A stretch of DNA of 64,000 nt. Origin: Alloscardovia venturai (lineage in GTDB: Bacteria; Actinomycetota; Actinomycetes; Actinomycetales; Bifidobacteriaceae). The translations under genes and the position numbers were made by a program. The stretch spans positions 153,363 through 217,362 of the forward strand of contig NZ_JBHTHQ010000012.1 in the NCBI RefSeq assembly GCF_042676605.1, written 5' to 3'. The notes under the pieces are model-generated. The model ran no database searches. It was given only the letters and a program-made list of their open reading frames with translations, and was not told where the DNA came from. Of this stretch, positions 25,263 through 34,002 are shown piece by piece. Each line of letters opens with the position of its first letter. Positions within the stretch are counted from its first letter, which is position 1.

Positions 25263-26213
25263 ATGAAAAAGATGATTCTTGACCTTGACACTGGTGTAGA
25301 TGATGCTCTTGCTATCTCCTACGCATTAGGTAGTCCTGAGGTAGAGCTTATCGGTATCACAGGTACATATGGAAATGTGCTTGTAGAGCAGGGCGTGCGC
25401 AACGCGCTCGCTATCACAGACTTGCTCGGTACGCCGGTGCCAGTATACAAGGGCTTAAGCCACTCAAGCACGACTGACTCATTTAAAGTATTAGAGATTT
25501 CTGAGTTTATCCATGGAAAGAACGGCATTGGCGATGCAGAAATTCCAGACTCCTCTCGATCTGTCGAGACACAGTCTGCCGTAGACTTCATCATTGATGC
25601 AGTAAAGACTTATGGCAAAGACTTGGTTTACGTGCCAACCGGTCCTTTGACGAATCTTGCTGCTGCTTTGAAGAAGGCTCCAGAAATCAAGGATGAAATC
25701 GGTCAAGTAGTTCTCATGGGTGGTGCTTTGACTGTACAGGGAAATGTCAGCGCATGGAGTGAAGCGAATATCTCTCAGGACCCTGATGCTGCAGATTACG
25801 TCTTCCGCTCTGGCATTCCAGCGACCATGATTGGTCTTGATGTCACACTGCAAACCTTGCTGACGTACAAACACACACAAACATGGCGTGATCTGAACAC
25901 TCCAGCGGGTACGTTCCTTGCTGATATGACAGACTACTACATCAAGGCGTATGAAACGACTTCTCCACATTTGGGTGGCTGTGGTCTGCATGATCCGCTC
26001 GCAGTAGGCGTGGCAGTAGACCCAACCCTCGTCACGACACTTGATATCAACATGCAAGTGGACACCGAGGGGGCTACGCGCGGTCGTACTATTGGAGACA
26101 ATACCCGTTTGAATGACCCTGTAAAGACCATGAAGGTGGCAGTTGGCGTGGACGTAGACCGTTTCCTTGATGAATTTATGGGCCGCATCACTCGCCTGGC
26201 TAAGGAGGTATAA
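25263..26213 (+). CDS. inosine-uridine type nucleoside hydrolase
   Basis: This 316-residue enzyme of the IUNH/Rih family splits ribonucleosides into ribose and base. The N-terminal Ca-binding signature DLDTGVDDALAI is complete, with further motifs TGPLTNLAAAL, VLMGGAL, the EANISQDPDAA segment and a late HDPLAVGVAVDP. GAGGAAG precedes the ATG by about 12 bases; earlier in-frame starts lack a ribosome site. The MFS transporter gene starts six bases downstream, so the pair forms a nucleoside uptake and cleavage operon. Confidence 0.92.
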   Translation: MKKMILDLDTGVDDALAISYALGSPEVELIGITGTYGNVLVEQGVRNALAITDLLGTPVPVYKGLSHSSTTDSFKVLEISEFIHGKNGIGDAEIPDSSRSVETQSAVDFIIDAVKTYGKDLVYVPTGPLTNLAAALKKAPEIKDEIGQVVLMGGALTVQGNVSAWSEANISQDPDAADYVFRSGIPATMIGLDVTLQTLLTYKHTQTWRDLNTPAGTFLADMTDYYIKAYETTSPHLGGCGLHDPLAVGVAVDPTLVTTLDINMQVDTEGATRGRTIGDNTRLNDPVKTMKVAVGVDVDRFLDEFMGRITRLAKEV

Positions 26214-26218
26214 CAACC

Positions 26219-27661
26219 ATGGCTGAGAATACACAGACTGTAGAAGTGCAGGCTGCGGATGTACAAACCGCAGACGGTGGCGTAGATGAAAAAACGAATG
26301 CTATGGCAGTTCGTGCGCTTATTCCGCTGCTTATCACGTTTATTTTAGGTACGCTGTGCTTGCAGGGATTTAACCTTGTATTCACACAAGTAGGTAAAGA
26401 TGTCGGCGCTGAAGCTCAGGCTCCGTTGATTACTGCTTTGCCGAGTATCGTGCTTGGTATCGTGTGCTTTATCTACGGATCTTTGGGAGATTTCGTTTCC
26501 CTGAAGAAACTTGTCACTATTGGCTTAGTAACCTTGCTCATCGGCTCTGTCTTTGGCTTTGTGGCAAACTTCATGTTCACGCCAAACCTGTGGACCGTCA
26601 TCGCTGCTCGTATACTTCAGACAGCGGGTGAGCAGGTAGCGGGTTCGGCATACCTTGTTATTGCTACAAAGTACTTGAAGCCGTCGTTGAAGGTTGTCTT
26701 CTTCGGACTGTTTACTGCAGGATATCAGCTTTCTGCATCCATCGGTGTCTTCGCGGCAGGTATGCTCAGCGCTATTAGCTGGCAGTATCTCTTCCTCATT
26801 CCTTCTGTCACCATCCTCTTCCTCCCATTGCTTCTCAAGAATCTTCCGGACAAGAATGGTAGCGGTGACAAGGTCGACGGTTGGGGCTTTGCTATCTTCG
26901 GCTTGGCTACTGCGTTCTTGACTCTGTTCTTCACTTATACCTCGGAGAGCTGGGCATGGATTATGATTGTGGCTGCGGTGGTGCTGTATGTGGCATTTGC
27001 TGTCTATATCAATCGCGCACAGAATCCATTTGTTACGCCAACGTTCTTCAAGAATACTCGCTGGATTATGGGTATCATGCTCATCATCTTGTTCTATTTC
27101 GTGAATTACTGCATTTCCCCTATCTTCAACGCAATTGGTGGCTCTATTTACAAGATGAGTACGTCTGAAGTGTCCATGTACATCGTATGGGCATTCGTCG
27201 TGGCTGCTGTCGTCGGTACTACTTCTGGTGCCATTGTCGACAAGATTGGCCGTACTCCTGCCATCGTTACCGCAGCAATCTTGATGATTGTCGGCTTTGT
27301 TGGTGCTGCCTTTGCCATCAACGCAGGCTTCGTTGTGCTTACTATTTTTGCTGCATTGTACTACGCTGGTTGCGGTTTGATGTACTCTCCAGTGGTTTCC
27401 ACTGTGCTTGACACACTTCCAGCTGATGAGTCTGGTCGCGGTGTGGGCATGAACGATTTGATGATGAACGTCACTGCTTCCATCGGTATCTCTATCATCG
27501 GTGGTCTTATCGGTGCTCCATCTTTGCAAGGCTCCAGCCTTGTAGCAGGCGCTACCGGGGCTGCCGCAGGATTTGCTAACTTGCTGCTTATCTGCGGTGT
27601 CATCGTCGTGGTAGGTCTTGTCTTCTTCCTTATCTTCCAAAAGAAGATTTATAAGAAGTAG
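26219..27661 (+). CDS. MFS transporter, probable nucleoside permease
   Basis: This 480-residue membrane protein has 14 probable helices, as in the DHA2 branch of the major facilitator superfamily, with a soluble N-terminal ~30 residues. Typical segments include ILQTAGEQVAGSAYLVIATKY and the DKIGRTPAIVTAAILM loop (motif A-like). AAGGAGG lies seven bases before the ATG, overlapping the end of the nucleoside hydrolase gene. The close pairing suggests it imports nucleosides for the hydrolase; DHA2 members more often export drugs, so direction is not settled. Confidence 0.82.
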   Translation: MAENTQTVEVQAADVQTADGGVDEKTNAMAVRALIPLLITFILGTLCLQGFNLVFTQVGKDVGAEAQAPLITALPSIVLGIVCFIYGSLGDFVSLKKLVTIGLVTLLIGSVFGFVANFMFTPNLWTVIAARILQTAGEQVAGSAYLVIATKYLKPSLKVVFFGLFTAGYQLSASIGVFAAGMLSAISWQYLFLIPSVTILFLPLLLKNLPDKNGSGDKVDGWGFAIFGLATAFLTLFFTYTSESWAWIMIVAAVVLYVAFAVYINRAQNPFVTPTFFKNTRWIMGIMLIILFYFVNYCISPIFNAIGGSIYKMSTSEVSMYIVWAFVVAAVVGTTSGAIVDKIGRTPAIVTAAILMIVGFVGAAFAINAGFVVLTIFAALYYAGCGLMYSPVVSTVLDTLPADESGRGVGMNDLMMNVTASIGISIIGGLIGAPSLQGSSLVAGATGAAAGFANLLLICGVIVVVGLVFFLIFQKKIYKK

Positions 27662-27667
27662 ATGATC

Positions 27668-27705
27668 CTTACGAGGTAAGATTCTAGAGATTCCTACCTC
27701 GTAAG
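27668..27705 (+). terminator. hairpin after the MFS gene
   Basis: CTTACGAGGTA and TACCTCGTAAG form an 11-bp perfect stem six bases after the stop codon. Without a T-run it is more likely a processing or 3'-protection hairpin; the strong terminator follows downstream. Confidence 0.55.
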
Positions 27706-27738
27706 ACATTCAATCCAAGCATCGTATTATGCTTATGC

Positions 27739-27772
27739 GGTTTGCCTGCAAAATTTGCAGGCAAACCTTTTT
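27739..27772 (+). terminator. Rho-independent terminator of the nucleoside operon
   Basis: GGTTTGCCTGCAAA is followed after one base by TTTGCAGGCAAACC and then TTTTT. It is a textbook intrinsic terminator on the plus strand. Confidence 0.9.
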
Positions 27773-27802
27773 ATTTAAGAAGTAATTTTGTTGTACAAAT
27801 AC

Positions 27803-27829
27803 AAAAAGGGCAGTGCTCGCACACTGCCC
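27803..27829 (-). terminator. Rho-independent terminator, leftward
   Basis: GGGCAGTG (27808-27815) pairs with CACTGCCC (27822-27829). On the minus strand the stem is followed by TTTTTG, giving a textbook terminator for a leftward transcript covering the gene-free stretch to its right. Confidence 0.85.
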
Positions 27830-27972
27830 AATATGACCTCACGGCCGTTATGTCTAAAAACTAGACTGGGGTAAAACTTCAGTCGCCGTTTGACTTATGT
27901 GGGCAACTTTCGCGGTTGATTACTAACGACTCAACAAGCGCGTACGTTGCGCGGTTCCTCTATTTTACCGAA
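27808..27972 (-). ncRNA. putative structured non-coding RNA or structured 3' UTR
   Basis: The ~165 bases between the small membrane-protein gene and the leftward terminator hold no reading frame but many short stems on the minus strand. These are GTTGA/TCAAC, CAAC-CGCGAAA-GTTG, GCGC-AACGTAC-GCGC, GACTG/CAGTC, GTCTA-GTTTT-TAGAC and an outer GGTAAAA/TTTTACC. A TAAAAT box near 27965 could be a -10 element, giving an independent RNA of ~160 nt. I do not recognise tmRNA, RNase P, SRP or a known riboswitch. Confidence 0.5.
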
Positions 27973-27997
27973 CTACAGTAGTAGCTAGACTCGCTGA

Positions 27998-28237
27998 CTA
28001 CTCTTCGTCTGTATCCTTTGCTTCTGCAACTTCTTCATCATCTGCAGCCTTAACTTTCTTAGCTGCACTGCCGTTGCCTAAATCAACAGGAGAAGACGAG
28101 TTCTCCCATGGCTCTTCCCATGGATCGTACTCTGGGTTCTGCTGCCTATAGATGTACAGACCTACAACGCCTGCGAGCAATGCGCCAAAGAGGAGTGCGA
28201 AGAACTTCCAGCCACTACCAGAACGATTGTTCTCCAT
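27998..28237 (-). CDS. small single-pass membrane protein with acidic tail
   Basis: This 79-residue protein has one N-terminal membrane helix (WKFFALLFGALLAGVVGLYIYR, residues ~9-30), a WEEPWE repeat-like segment and a strongly acidic C-terminal tail in the cytoplasm. Its function is unknown. GAAAGGAGC precedes the ATG at 28237; a start 11 codons upstream is less likely. It lies beside a cell-division-linked cluster (rhomboid, CrgA, DUF881, sortase). The structured RNA region follows directly downstream. Confidence 0.65.
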   Translation of the reverse strand: MENNRSGSGWKFFALLFGALLAGVVGLYIYRQQNPEYDPWEEPWENSSSPVDLGNGSAAKKVKAADDEEVAEAKDTDEE

Positions 28238-28407
28238 ATGGTGCTCCTTTCGTTCACTGACCACCTTCATGGTGGCTTTATGCTTTCTATTCTAGCGTGC
28301 AATTGTGCGTTTTGTGTGTGGTTTTGAATTCTGGCGAGTTTTTATCTCTAGGCAAATGATCGGCTATATAGTGCAAACTCCTCAAGCTTGTCTATTAGGA
28401 TAAACGT

Positions 28408-29175
28408 ATGGCAAATTCTGGTAATCCTTTCACGCGTGGAACTGGCTCTGACAGTTCTGTTTCTCTGTCAGAGCGCATACGTCGTATGAAGAGACGGTGG
28501 CAGTACGACTGGCGAAATGACGGACCCGTGGTAACGTCGTCGCTAATAGCGGTAAATATAGTAGTTTTTATCGTGCAAATGGTTGCGCGCTTTATCCCAC
28601 AGTTCGATTCCGCATTGTCTGCCTATGGTGCGTTAAGTGCTGGACTGTCGTTTATACATCCGTGGACATTGCTGACGAATGCTTTTATGCATGTAGGATT
28701 TATTCATATCCTTCTCAATATGCTCGCTTTGTACGCTGTAGGGCGTGAGCTCGAACGTTTGCTTGGACACTGGCCGTTCTTAGGGCTTTACATGGTATCT
28801 GCGCTAGGAAGCTCCGTCACGTACGTCCTGTGGTATGGTTCTGCCGTCAATCCCATAGCAATGGGTGCCTCTGGCGCAATTTACGGGCTTTTTGGGGCGT
28901 TATTTGTAGCGTATAACAGTATTCAAAGTCAGTCACGCACACAAATCATCCTGTTCTTCTTGCTCATGTTTGTACCTTCATTCTTTGGGAATGTGGCGTG
29001 GCAAGCGCACATTGGCGGTTTTATATTCGGATGTATTCTTGCATCATTGATGACTCATGGGGTGGTGGCACTGCGTAGCAAGAACATTGGTGTACGTATG
29101 TGGATATATGGCTCAGGGATGAGCGTTGTGCTTATACTTTTATGGATTGCTCGCTGGGTAAGCATCATAAAGTAA
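28408..29175 (+). CDS. rhomboid-family intramembrane serine protease
   Basis: This 255-residue membrane protein has six to seven helices. The catalytic serine is in MGASGAIYGLFGALF and the catalytic histidine in WQAHIGGFIFGC; the loop HVGFIHILLNMLALY before them carries the conserved His-Asn pattern. Rhomboids cut membrane protein helices. An ~50-residue cytosolic basic start (RIRRMKRRW) precedes the first helix. The same gene precedes crgA in bifidobacterial genomes as I recall them. A terminator hairpin directly follows. Confidence 0.9.
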   Translation: MANSGNPFTRGTGSDSSVSLSERIRRMKRRWQYDWRNDGPVVTSSLIAVNIVVFIVQMVARFIPQFDSALSAYGALSAGLSFIHPWTLLTNAFMHVGFIHILLNMLALYAVGRELERLLGHWPFLGLYMVSALGSSVTYVLWYGSAVNPIAMGASGAIYGLFGALFVAYNSIQSQSRTQIILFFLLMFVPSFFGNVAWQAHIGGFIFGCILASLMTHGVVALRSKNIGVRMWIYGSGMSVVLILLWIARWVSIIK

Positions 29176-29214
29176 AAAATGGCACCACTGCGCACAAACA
29201 GTGACACCATTTTT
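29174..29214. terminator. bidirectional terminator between rhomboid and crgA genes
   Basis: AAAAATGG...CACTG and CAGTG...CCATTTTT form an imperfect stem with A and T runs on the two sides. It sits between convergent genes and could serve both. Confidence 0.7.
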
Positions 29215-29257
29215 ACTATTACAGTATTTGCTCCGAAGAAATGAGCGTGTCTTAGGT

Positions 29258-29725
29258 TTAACGCCACCACATCATCATGATGAAACCGACCATCATGATG
29301 GCAAAACCGATGACGAGATTCCAGAAGCCAATGCCTGGAATTGGGGAATTTTGCTTGATATAGTATGCAATAACCCATACGAGACCAAGAACAAGGAAGA
29401 AGCTGAAGAGAGCTACAAACCATACAGGATTAGACTTCGTGCCTTCGATGGCTTTTTCCACACGTTTGGTTTCTTCCTCAGTGCGCTTCACTGCACGCTG
29501 AGCGTTAGCACTCAAACCATCAGGATTATCGAGAACTTTCTTCAAAGCTTGTGCAGCACGAACTCCAGCGGCCTCTTCGGCACTGAGCTCTTCGCCCGAT
29601 TCATCCTCGTGAGTGGTTGTATCTTCCTGCGATGCACTGTCATCGTGCGCTGTCTGAGATTCTTCAATAGAGATCTGGTCGAGATCGCGCTCGAGAGTCT
29701 CCTGTGTTTCTTCGATTTCAGCCAT
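29258..29725 (-). CDS. crgA: CrgA-like cell-division protein
   Basis: This 155-residue protein ends with the CrgA core: KSNPVWFVALFSFFLVLGLVW, the short loop with NSPIPGIGFWNLVIGF and a second membrane helix. CrgA is a two-helix septal protein of actinobacteria that recruits peptidoglycan synthases. Here the core is preceded by an unusually long acidic and helical N-terminus (~75 residues). CAAGGAGAGG lies before the ATG at 29725; a TTG start 46 codons upstream would overlap the divergent DUF881 gene and is rejected. Confidence 0.88.
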   Translation of the reverse strand: MAEIEETQETLERDLDQISIEESQTAHDDSASQEDTTTHEDESGEELSAEEAAGVRAAQALKKVLDNPDGLSANAQRAVKRTEEETKRVEKAIEGTKSNPVWFVALFSFFLVLGLVWVIAYYIKQNSPIPGIGFWNLVIGFAIMMVGFIMMMWWR

Positions 29726-29822
29726 GAAAGCCTCTCCTTGTTGGATTACACTAATAGATATAGTAGTGTAATCCAAAAACAAAGGCGCTCTGGCTGCCGA
29801 GGCTATCGAGGAAGTGACGTAT

Positions 29823-30611
29823 ATGGTAGGTTTTGTACGTGAGCCTTTCACTCGCAAAGTCAAAGGTAATCAAGGTCGCCATCGTAAGAAGAAGAGTTTT
29901 GTAGGGGCTGTGGCTACTTTTGTCTCCTTTGCCCTCGTCGGTTGGATAGCAGTCGCAAATATACAAAATACCCGTTTTCTCAGCTACCATTCCAATACAG
30001 TCGATATCATTCGAAGCCGCCGTGAGCGTATCTTTGAACTGCAGAAAAGTATTAATTCTCAAGCAAAGCAGATTGAAACTTTGCAAACGGTTGTAGGTAA
30101 CACAAAAGATAATCAAGATTCGTCTAATGCTGACTCGTCATCAACCACGATAAAGGCAGTTGAAGGACCGGGTGTCACCGTTACACTATCTGATTCGCAG
30201 AAGTGGAATCAAGTCGCAAAAGATGCAGACGTCAATCCGAATGATTACGTGGTTCACCAGCAAGATATCGAAGCAGTGGTAGCAGCACTATGGGCAGGCG
30301 GTGCTGAAGCCGTCACAATTCAGGGAGAGAGATTGCTTCCGACATCGGCTATCAAATGTGTAGGAAACGTCTTGCTCCTCAATGGGAAACAGTATGCTCC
30401 TCCGTATGTCATCGCAGCAATCGGCGATACAAAGTTAATGAAAAATTCACTTGATGATTCTGAAGCTGTAAAAATCTACAAACAATATGTTGATGCTGAC
30501 GGCTTAGGTTGGCAGTTAGACACAAGCCAGTTGCTACACTTTAAAGAAGTATCTATCTCACCTCAACCGATGAAATATGCAACGGTTGTAGAGGATAAGG
30601 ACAATAAATGA
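29823..30611 (+). CDS. DUF881 family protein
   Basis: This 262-residue protein has one membrane helix near residues 32-52 and a coiled-coil stretch (RERIFELQKSINSQAKQIETLQ). The DUF881 domain follows, with EGPGVTVTLSDS, NDYVVHQQDIEAVVAALWAGGAEAV and an IGDTKLM-like end. The family sits in divisome and kinase clusters of actinobacteria; its biochemical role is unknown. GAGGAAG stands eight bases before the ATG. The last four bases overlap the sortase start (ATGA), so the two are translated together. Confidence 0.85.
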   Translation: MVGFVREPFTRKVKGNQGRHRKKKSFVGAVATFVSFALVGWIAVANIQNTRFLSYHSNTVDIIRSRRERIFELQKSINSQAKQIETLQTVVGNTKDNQDSSNADSSSTTIKAVEGPGVTVTLSDSQKWNQVAKDADVNPNDYVVHQQDIEAVVAALWAGGAEAVTIQGERLLPTSAIKCVGNVLLLNGKQYAPPYVIAAIGDTKLMKNSLDDSEAVKIYKQYVDADGLGWQLDTSQLLHFKEVSISPQPMKYATVVEDKDNK

Positions 30612-31735
30612 GTGATAGGGAACGTAAAAAATCGAAAAAACCGGCGCACGCTACGCAGGCAAATCATCGTGTGCTTAATACCGCGTTAAATGTCATCGGC
30701 GAAGTGCTGATTACATTAGCGGTTTTGTGTGCTTTATATATCGTATGGCAATTGTGGTGGACTGGAGTTGAAGCAGAAAAAACTCAGATATCGGATAAGA
30801 CCACCTCATCGTGGAGCGCTCCTGCATCCAATGACGGCCAGACGAAAGTAGCTCAAGCAAAATCAGCAGATACCGCTCCGATAGAAAGTGGTACGTGGAA
30901 TTATGGTGACACTATAGGCAAGATTTACATTCCTCGCTTTGGTCAGAATTGGATGCGCACCATCGTCGAAGGAACGGATAGCGCTCAGCTGAATCGTCAC
31001 GGGCTGGGGCACTATCACGATACACAAAAGCCAGGCGAAGTTGGTAACTTTGCGGTAGCTGGGCATCGCGCTGGATATGGTGAGCCATTGGGCAACGCTG
31101 ACAAAATCGCCAAAGGCGACTACATCATCGTTCGTACGCAGAATTACTGGTATGTCTATCAGTACAGCAGCACTGAGATTGTGACCCCTGATAGGTACGA
31201 TGTCGTAGCTCCAGTTCCGGGGCATACAGGAGAAAAAGCAACCGAGCGGTATATCACGTTAACGACGTGCGAACCTAAGTATGCCGAGGCAACGCACCGA
31301 CTCATTGTCCACGGTAAACTCGTCAGTTGGTCATCAGTCTCTGACGGTGTACCAAGTATGCTTGCGCAGAAGACTACCAGTGGCCGTGTCACGTTTACCA
31401 GCGATACCACGCACTCCTTAAGCTCGCGCATACCAGAGTTATCTACAGTGGTACTGTGGCTCATCGTCATCTATCTCGTTATCTATGTAGCAGGCGCGAT
31501 AGCATGGCGTTGGCCTGCGATGCGTGAATATGCACAACGACCAGCTGAACGTCGCATATTTAGCTTCTATGGGTGGCTCATGCGCATGCAGTCAGGAATT
31601 AAGCCGGTACGAATCGTGCTTGTAGTGCTACTCTTCCTCATTGTGGCAGTCTTCATGTTTAAGTGGGGGTATCCATGGGCAAGTCTGCATATCCCTTACT
31701 TGCAGGTATCGTCTAACTACGTTGCGGTGAATTAA
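30608..31735 (+). CDS. class E-like sortase
   Basis: This 375-residue membrane-bound transpeptidase has an N-terminal helix at ~25-45. The sortase core spans ~95-240 (GKIYIPRFGQNWMRTIVEGTD at its start), with the catalytic His in VAGHRAGYGEP and the catalytic Cys in LTTCEPKYA followed by the RLIVHG strand with Arg. A C-terminal extension of ~130 residues with two further membrane helices is added. Class E enzymes anchor surface proteins in high-GC Gram-positives. Glu follows the Cys where class E proteins often have His. Confidence 0.85.
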   Translation: MSDRERKKSKKPAHATQANHRVLNTALNVIGEVLITLAVLCALYIVWQLWWTGVEAEKTQISDKTTSSWSAPASNDGQTKVAQAKSADTAPIESGTWNYGDTIGKIYIPRFGQNWMRTIVEGTDSAQLNRHGLGHYHDTQKPGEVGNFAVAGHRAGYGEPLGNADKIAKGDYIIVRTQNYWYVYQYSSTEIVTPDRYDVVAPVPGHTGEKATERYITLTTCEPKYAEATHRLIVHGKLVSWSSVSDGVPSMLAQKTTSGRVTFTSDTTHSLSSRIPELSTVVLWLIVIYLVIYVAGAIAWRWPAMREYAQRPAERRIFSFYGWLMRMQSGIKPVRIVLVVLLFLIVAVFMFKWGYPWASLHIPYLQVSSNYVAVN

Positions 31736-31857
31736 CCCCGCCAGCGATAAGACTACGTGAAAGTACATCTATGTAAGTGTTATGTAGGGGAGTAACTCGA
31801 GCAGACTCTGACTATTTAATCACATATTTGACTGCGTATCTGGTCACATAAACGAGA

Positions 31858-31895
31858 AAGACCGTAGCACTCCTGAGAAAGAGTGTTACGGTCTT
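31858..31895. terminator. bidirectional terminator between sortase and pknB genes
   Basis: AAGACCGTAGCACTC and GAGTGTTACGGTCTT form a 15-bp stem with one mismatch; T-rich sequence follows in both directions. It ends the sortase transcript and the long kinase operon. The 31736-31974 gap contains nothing else that I recognise. Confidence 0.75.
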
Positions 31896-31974
31896 CTTAA
31901 ATGGGCTTTGAGCTTTCCCTGAGTTTTCCCGAGCTGACGAGCTCTTGGCGCTATAACGTGTTAATGCAATAAAG

Positions 31975-34002
31975 CTATTGCACGCTTAGCGTCACCGTTG
32001 CTGTCTTGTCGACATCGGTAGCAGAGGTAATCTCCTGCCCATCGACATAAATATGAGTAACGGTGGCATCGTCTGCTGGACTTTCGCCGCTCTGAGCAGA
32101 CGCTTGGAGACCCAGCTGTGTCAAAGCGAATTTGACGCTGGAATAATTCTGCCCGATATACGTCGACGGGTCGATATTGACTTTCTCAGTAGGCTTCTCG
32201 CCCTTGGAAATAGTAAGCGTTACGGATGATCCACGCGAGACAGTGGACCCCTCGGAAGGCTCGACGCTCATAACCGATCCTGCTGGAATTGTCGAGGAGT
32301 AGTCTCCATCTTTAACCACAGCAGAGAACCCATGCTCAGTCAAAATCTTCGTCGCTGCATCCTGAGTCTGCCCGACGAGACCCGTAGGGATAGTTGCATT
32401 ACCGGAAGCTATATAGAGTTTGATAGTAGAACCTTTTGCTGCATTGGAGCCCGCTGTAGGGTCAGTGCGGGTGACTTGGTCTTTCTCTACAGAATCGGAA
32501 TTCTCGGTCGAGACAGATCCTACCTTGAAGCCAGCTTTTTCGAGAATTGAGCGCGCTTCGTCTTGGCTGCGTCCTGAGACGTCAGGCACGGCTACCTGCT
32601 GCGGGCCTGCGGAGAACCATACCGTTACCGTTGAGCCCTTTTGCGCAGTAGCACCACCAGCAGGATCTTGCTTGGTAAATGTACCCTCATCAGCAGTTGA
32701 GCTTGAATCAGTCTGAGCCTTGAAGACAAATCCTGCTTGCTCCACTGCTTCCTGAGCTTGAGCCTGTGTCATCGCTGTAGTAATCGTCGGGACGGTGGCT
32801 GTTTGGTTTGCGCTGCGTCCGAAGAACCACCATCCAGCAAAGGCTGCTACAAGCACAAGGAGCACTACTACAGAAGACCACAAAGCGAGACGTTTACGCT
32901 TTTTCTTCTTCTCCTCAAGCGCTTGCGCACGCTGCTGAGCACGTGAGTTTGCAGGAGTTGCCTGTGAGGTCGCTGCTGCAAGATTTGCTACACCCTGGTC
33001 CCCGTAATCGATGGAGTCCATCGACTGCGTAGCCTCCACAGGGAGCGTCTGAGTCTGCACCGCACGTGTGTCTCCAACCGAAGTATCCGTGGTAGATGCT
33101 ATCGGAACAACCGTCTCTTGATTGATGATAGGAGTGCCGCCTGCTGCGATGGTCGCGATATCTTTGCGGAACTGAGCTGCAGTACCGTAACGTTGAGTGC
33201 GATCCTTCGCCATAGCTTTCGCGCACACTGCATCCCAGATTGGGTCGAGCGTAGGCACGATGTCCGTTGGCTTGACTGCGTGCTCAGAGACATGCTGATA
33301 GGCGATAGCTACTGCGGAGTCTCCGGTAAATGGCGGGCGTCCCGTGAGCATTTCATAGAGGACGCAACCAGCGGAGTATAAGTCAGAGCGAGTGTCTACG
33401 ATTTCACCACGCGCCTGCTCAGGACTTAAATACTGGGCTGTCCCTACGACACCTTGATTCTGGGTCAATGTGGCAGCAGAGTCATCAAGCATACGCGCGA
33501 TGCCGAAGTCCATGACCTTCACTGCACCCTGCTCGGAAATCATGATATTTCCTGGCTTGATATCGCGGTGAATGATGCCCATGCGGTGTGAGTATTCCAA
33601 AGCATTAAGCATACCGAGCATGATTTGACCAGCATCCCGCTGAGAGAGCGCGCCATTGACTTTGAGTATGTCACGCAGAGTCTGCCCCTTGACATACTCC
33701 ATGACGATGAACGGCACGCGGACGGTGTTTCCTGTGTCTGTGTCGGTAATCTCTTCCTCATCGGTGTCGAAGATGGATACGATGTTTGGATTGTTGAGCA
33801 GAGCAATGGAGCGCGCCTCAAGGCGGAAACGCTTGAGGAACGTCTCATCTGTCGCCAGGTCAGAACGCATAATTTTTATAGCAACGGTACGTCCTAAGCG
33901 AGTATCAATGCCCTTGCGTACTTCCGCCATGCCGCCGTGACCGATGAGCTCTCCGACGGTATAGCGACCGTGGGAGAGAGTCGATGGTGTGAATATGCTC
34001 AT
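31975..34002 (-). CDS. pknB: Ser/Thr protein kinase with PASTA repeats
   Basis: This 675-residue membrane kinase has an N-terminal kinase domain (residues ~12-275): P-loop GHGGMAEV, Lys in VAIKIMRS, catalytic HRDIKPGNIM and DFGIARM. A linker with a basic KKKKRKR stop-transfer leads to one membrane helix (~372-394). Outside the cell are three clear PASTA repeats and a fourth degenerate one, which sense muropeptides. It is the last gene of the operon and overlaps pknA by four bases. Its substrates probably include the FHA proteins encoded upstream, opposed by the PP2C phosphatase. Confidence 0.95.
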   Translation of the reverse strand: MSIFTPSTLSHGRYTVGELIGHGGMAEVRKGIDTRLGRTVAIKIMRSDLATDETFLKRFRLEARSIALLNNPNIVSIFDTDEEEITDTDTGNTVRVPFIVMEYVKGQTLRDILKVNGALSQRDAGQIMLGMLNALEYSHRMGIIHRDIKPGNIMISEQGAVKVMDFGIARMLDDSAATLTQNQGVVGTAQYLSPEQARGEIVDTRSDLYSAGCVLYEMLTGRPPFTGDSAVAIAYQHVSEHAVKPTDIVPTLDPIWDAVCAKAMAKDRTQRYGTAAQFRKDIATIAAGGTPIINQETVVPIASTTDTSVGDTRAVQTQTLPVEATQSMDSIDYGDQGVANLAAATSQATPANSRAQQRAQALEEKKKKRKRLALWSSVVVLLVLVAAFAGWWFFGRSANQTATVPTITTAMTQAQAQEAVEQAGFVFKAQTDSSSTADEGTFTKQDPAGGATAQKGSTVTVWFSAGPQQVAVPDVSGRSQDEARSILEKAGFKVGSVSTENSDSVEKDQVTRTDPTAGSNAAKGSTIKLYIASGNATIPTGLVGQTQDAATKILTEHGFSAVVKDGDYSSTIPAGSVMSVEPSEGSTVSRGSSVTLTISKGEKPTEKVNIDPSTYIGQNYSSVKFALTQLGLQASAQSGESPADDATVTHIYVDGQEITSATDVDKTATVTLSVQ

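Noticed and set aside
26525..27709. 394-residue minus-strand frame opposite the MFS gene
   Set aside because: Antisense to a clear transporter; the translation is low-complexity His/Asp/Cys-rich without any domain.
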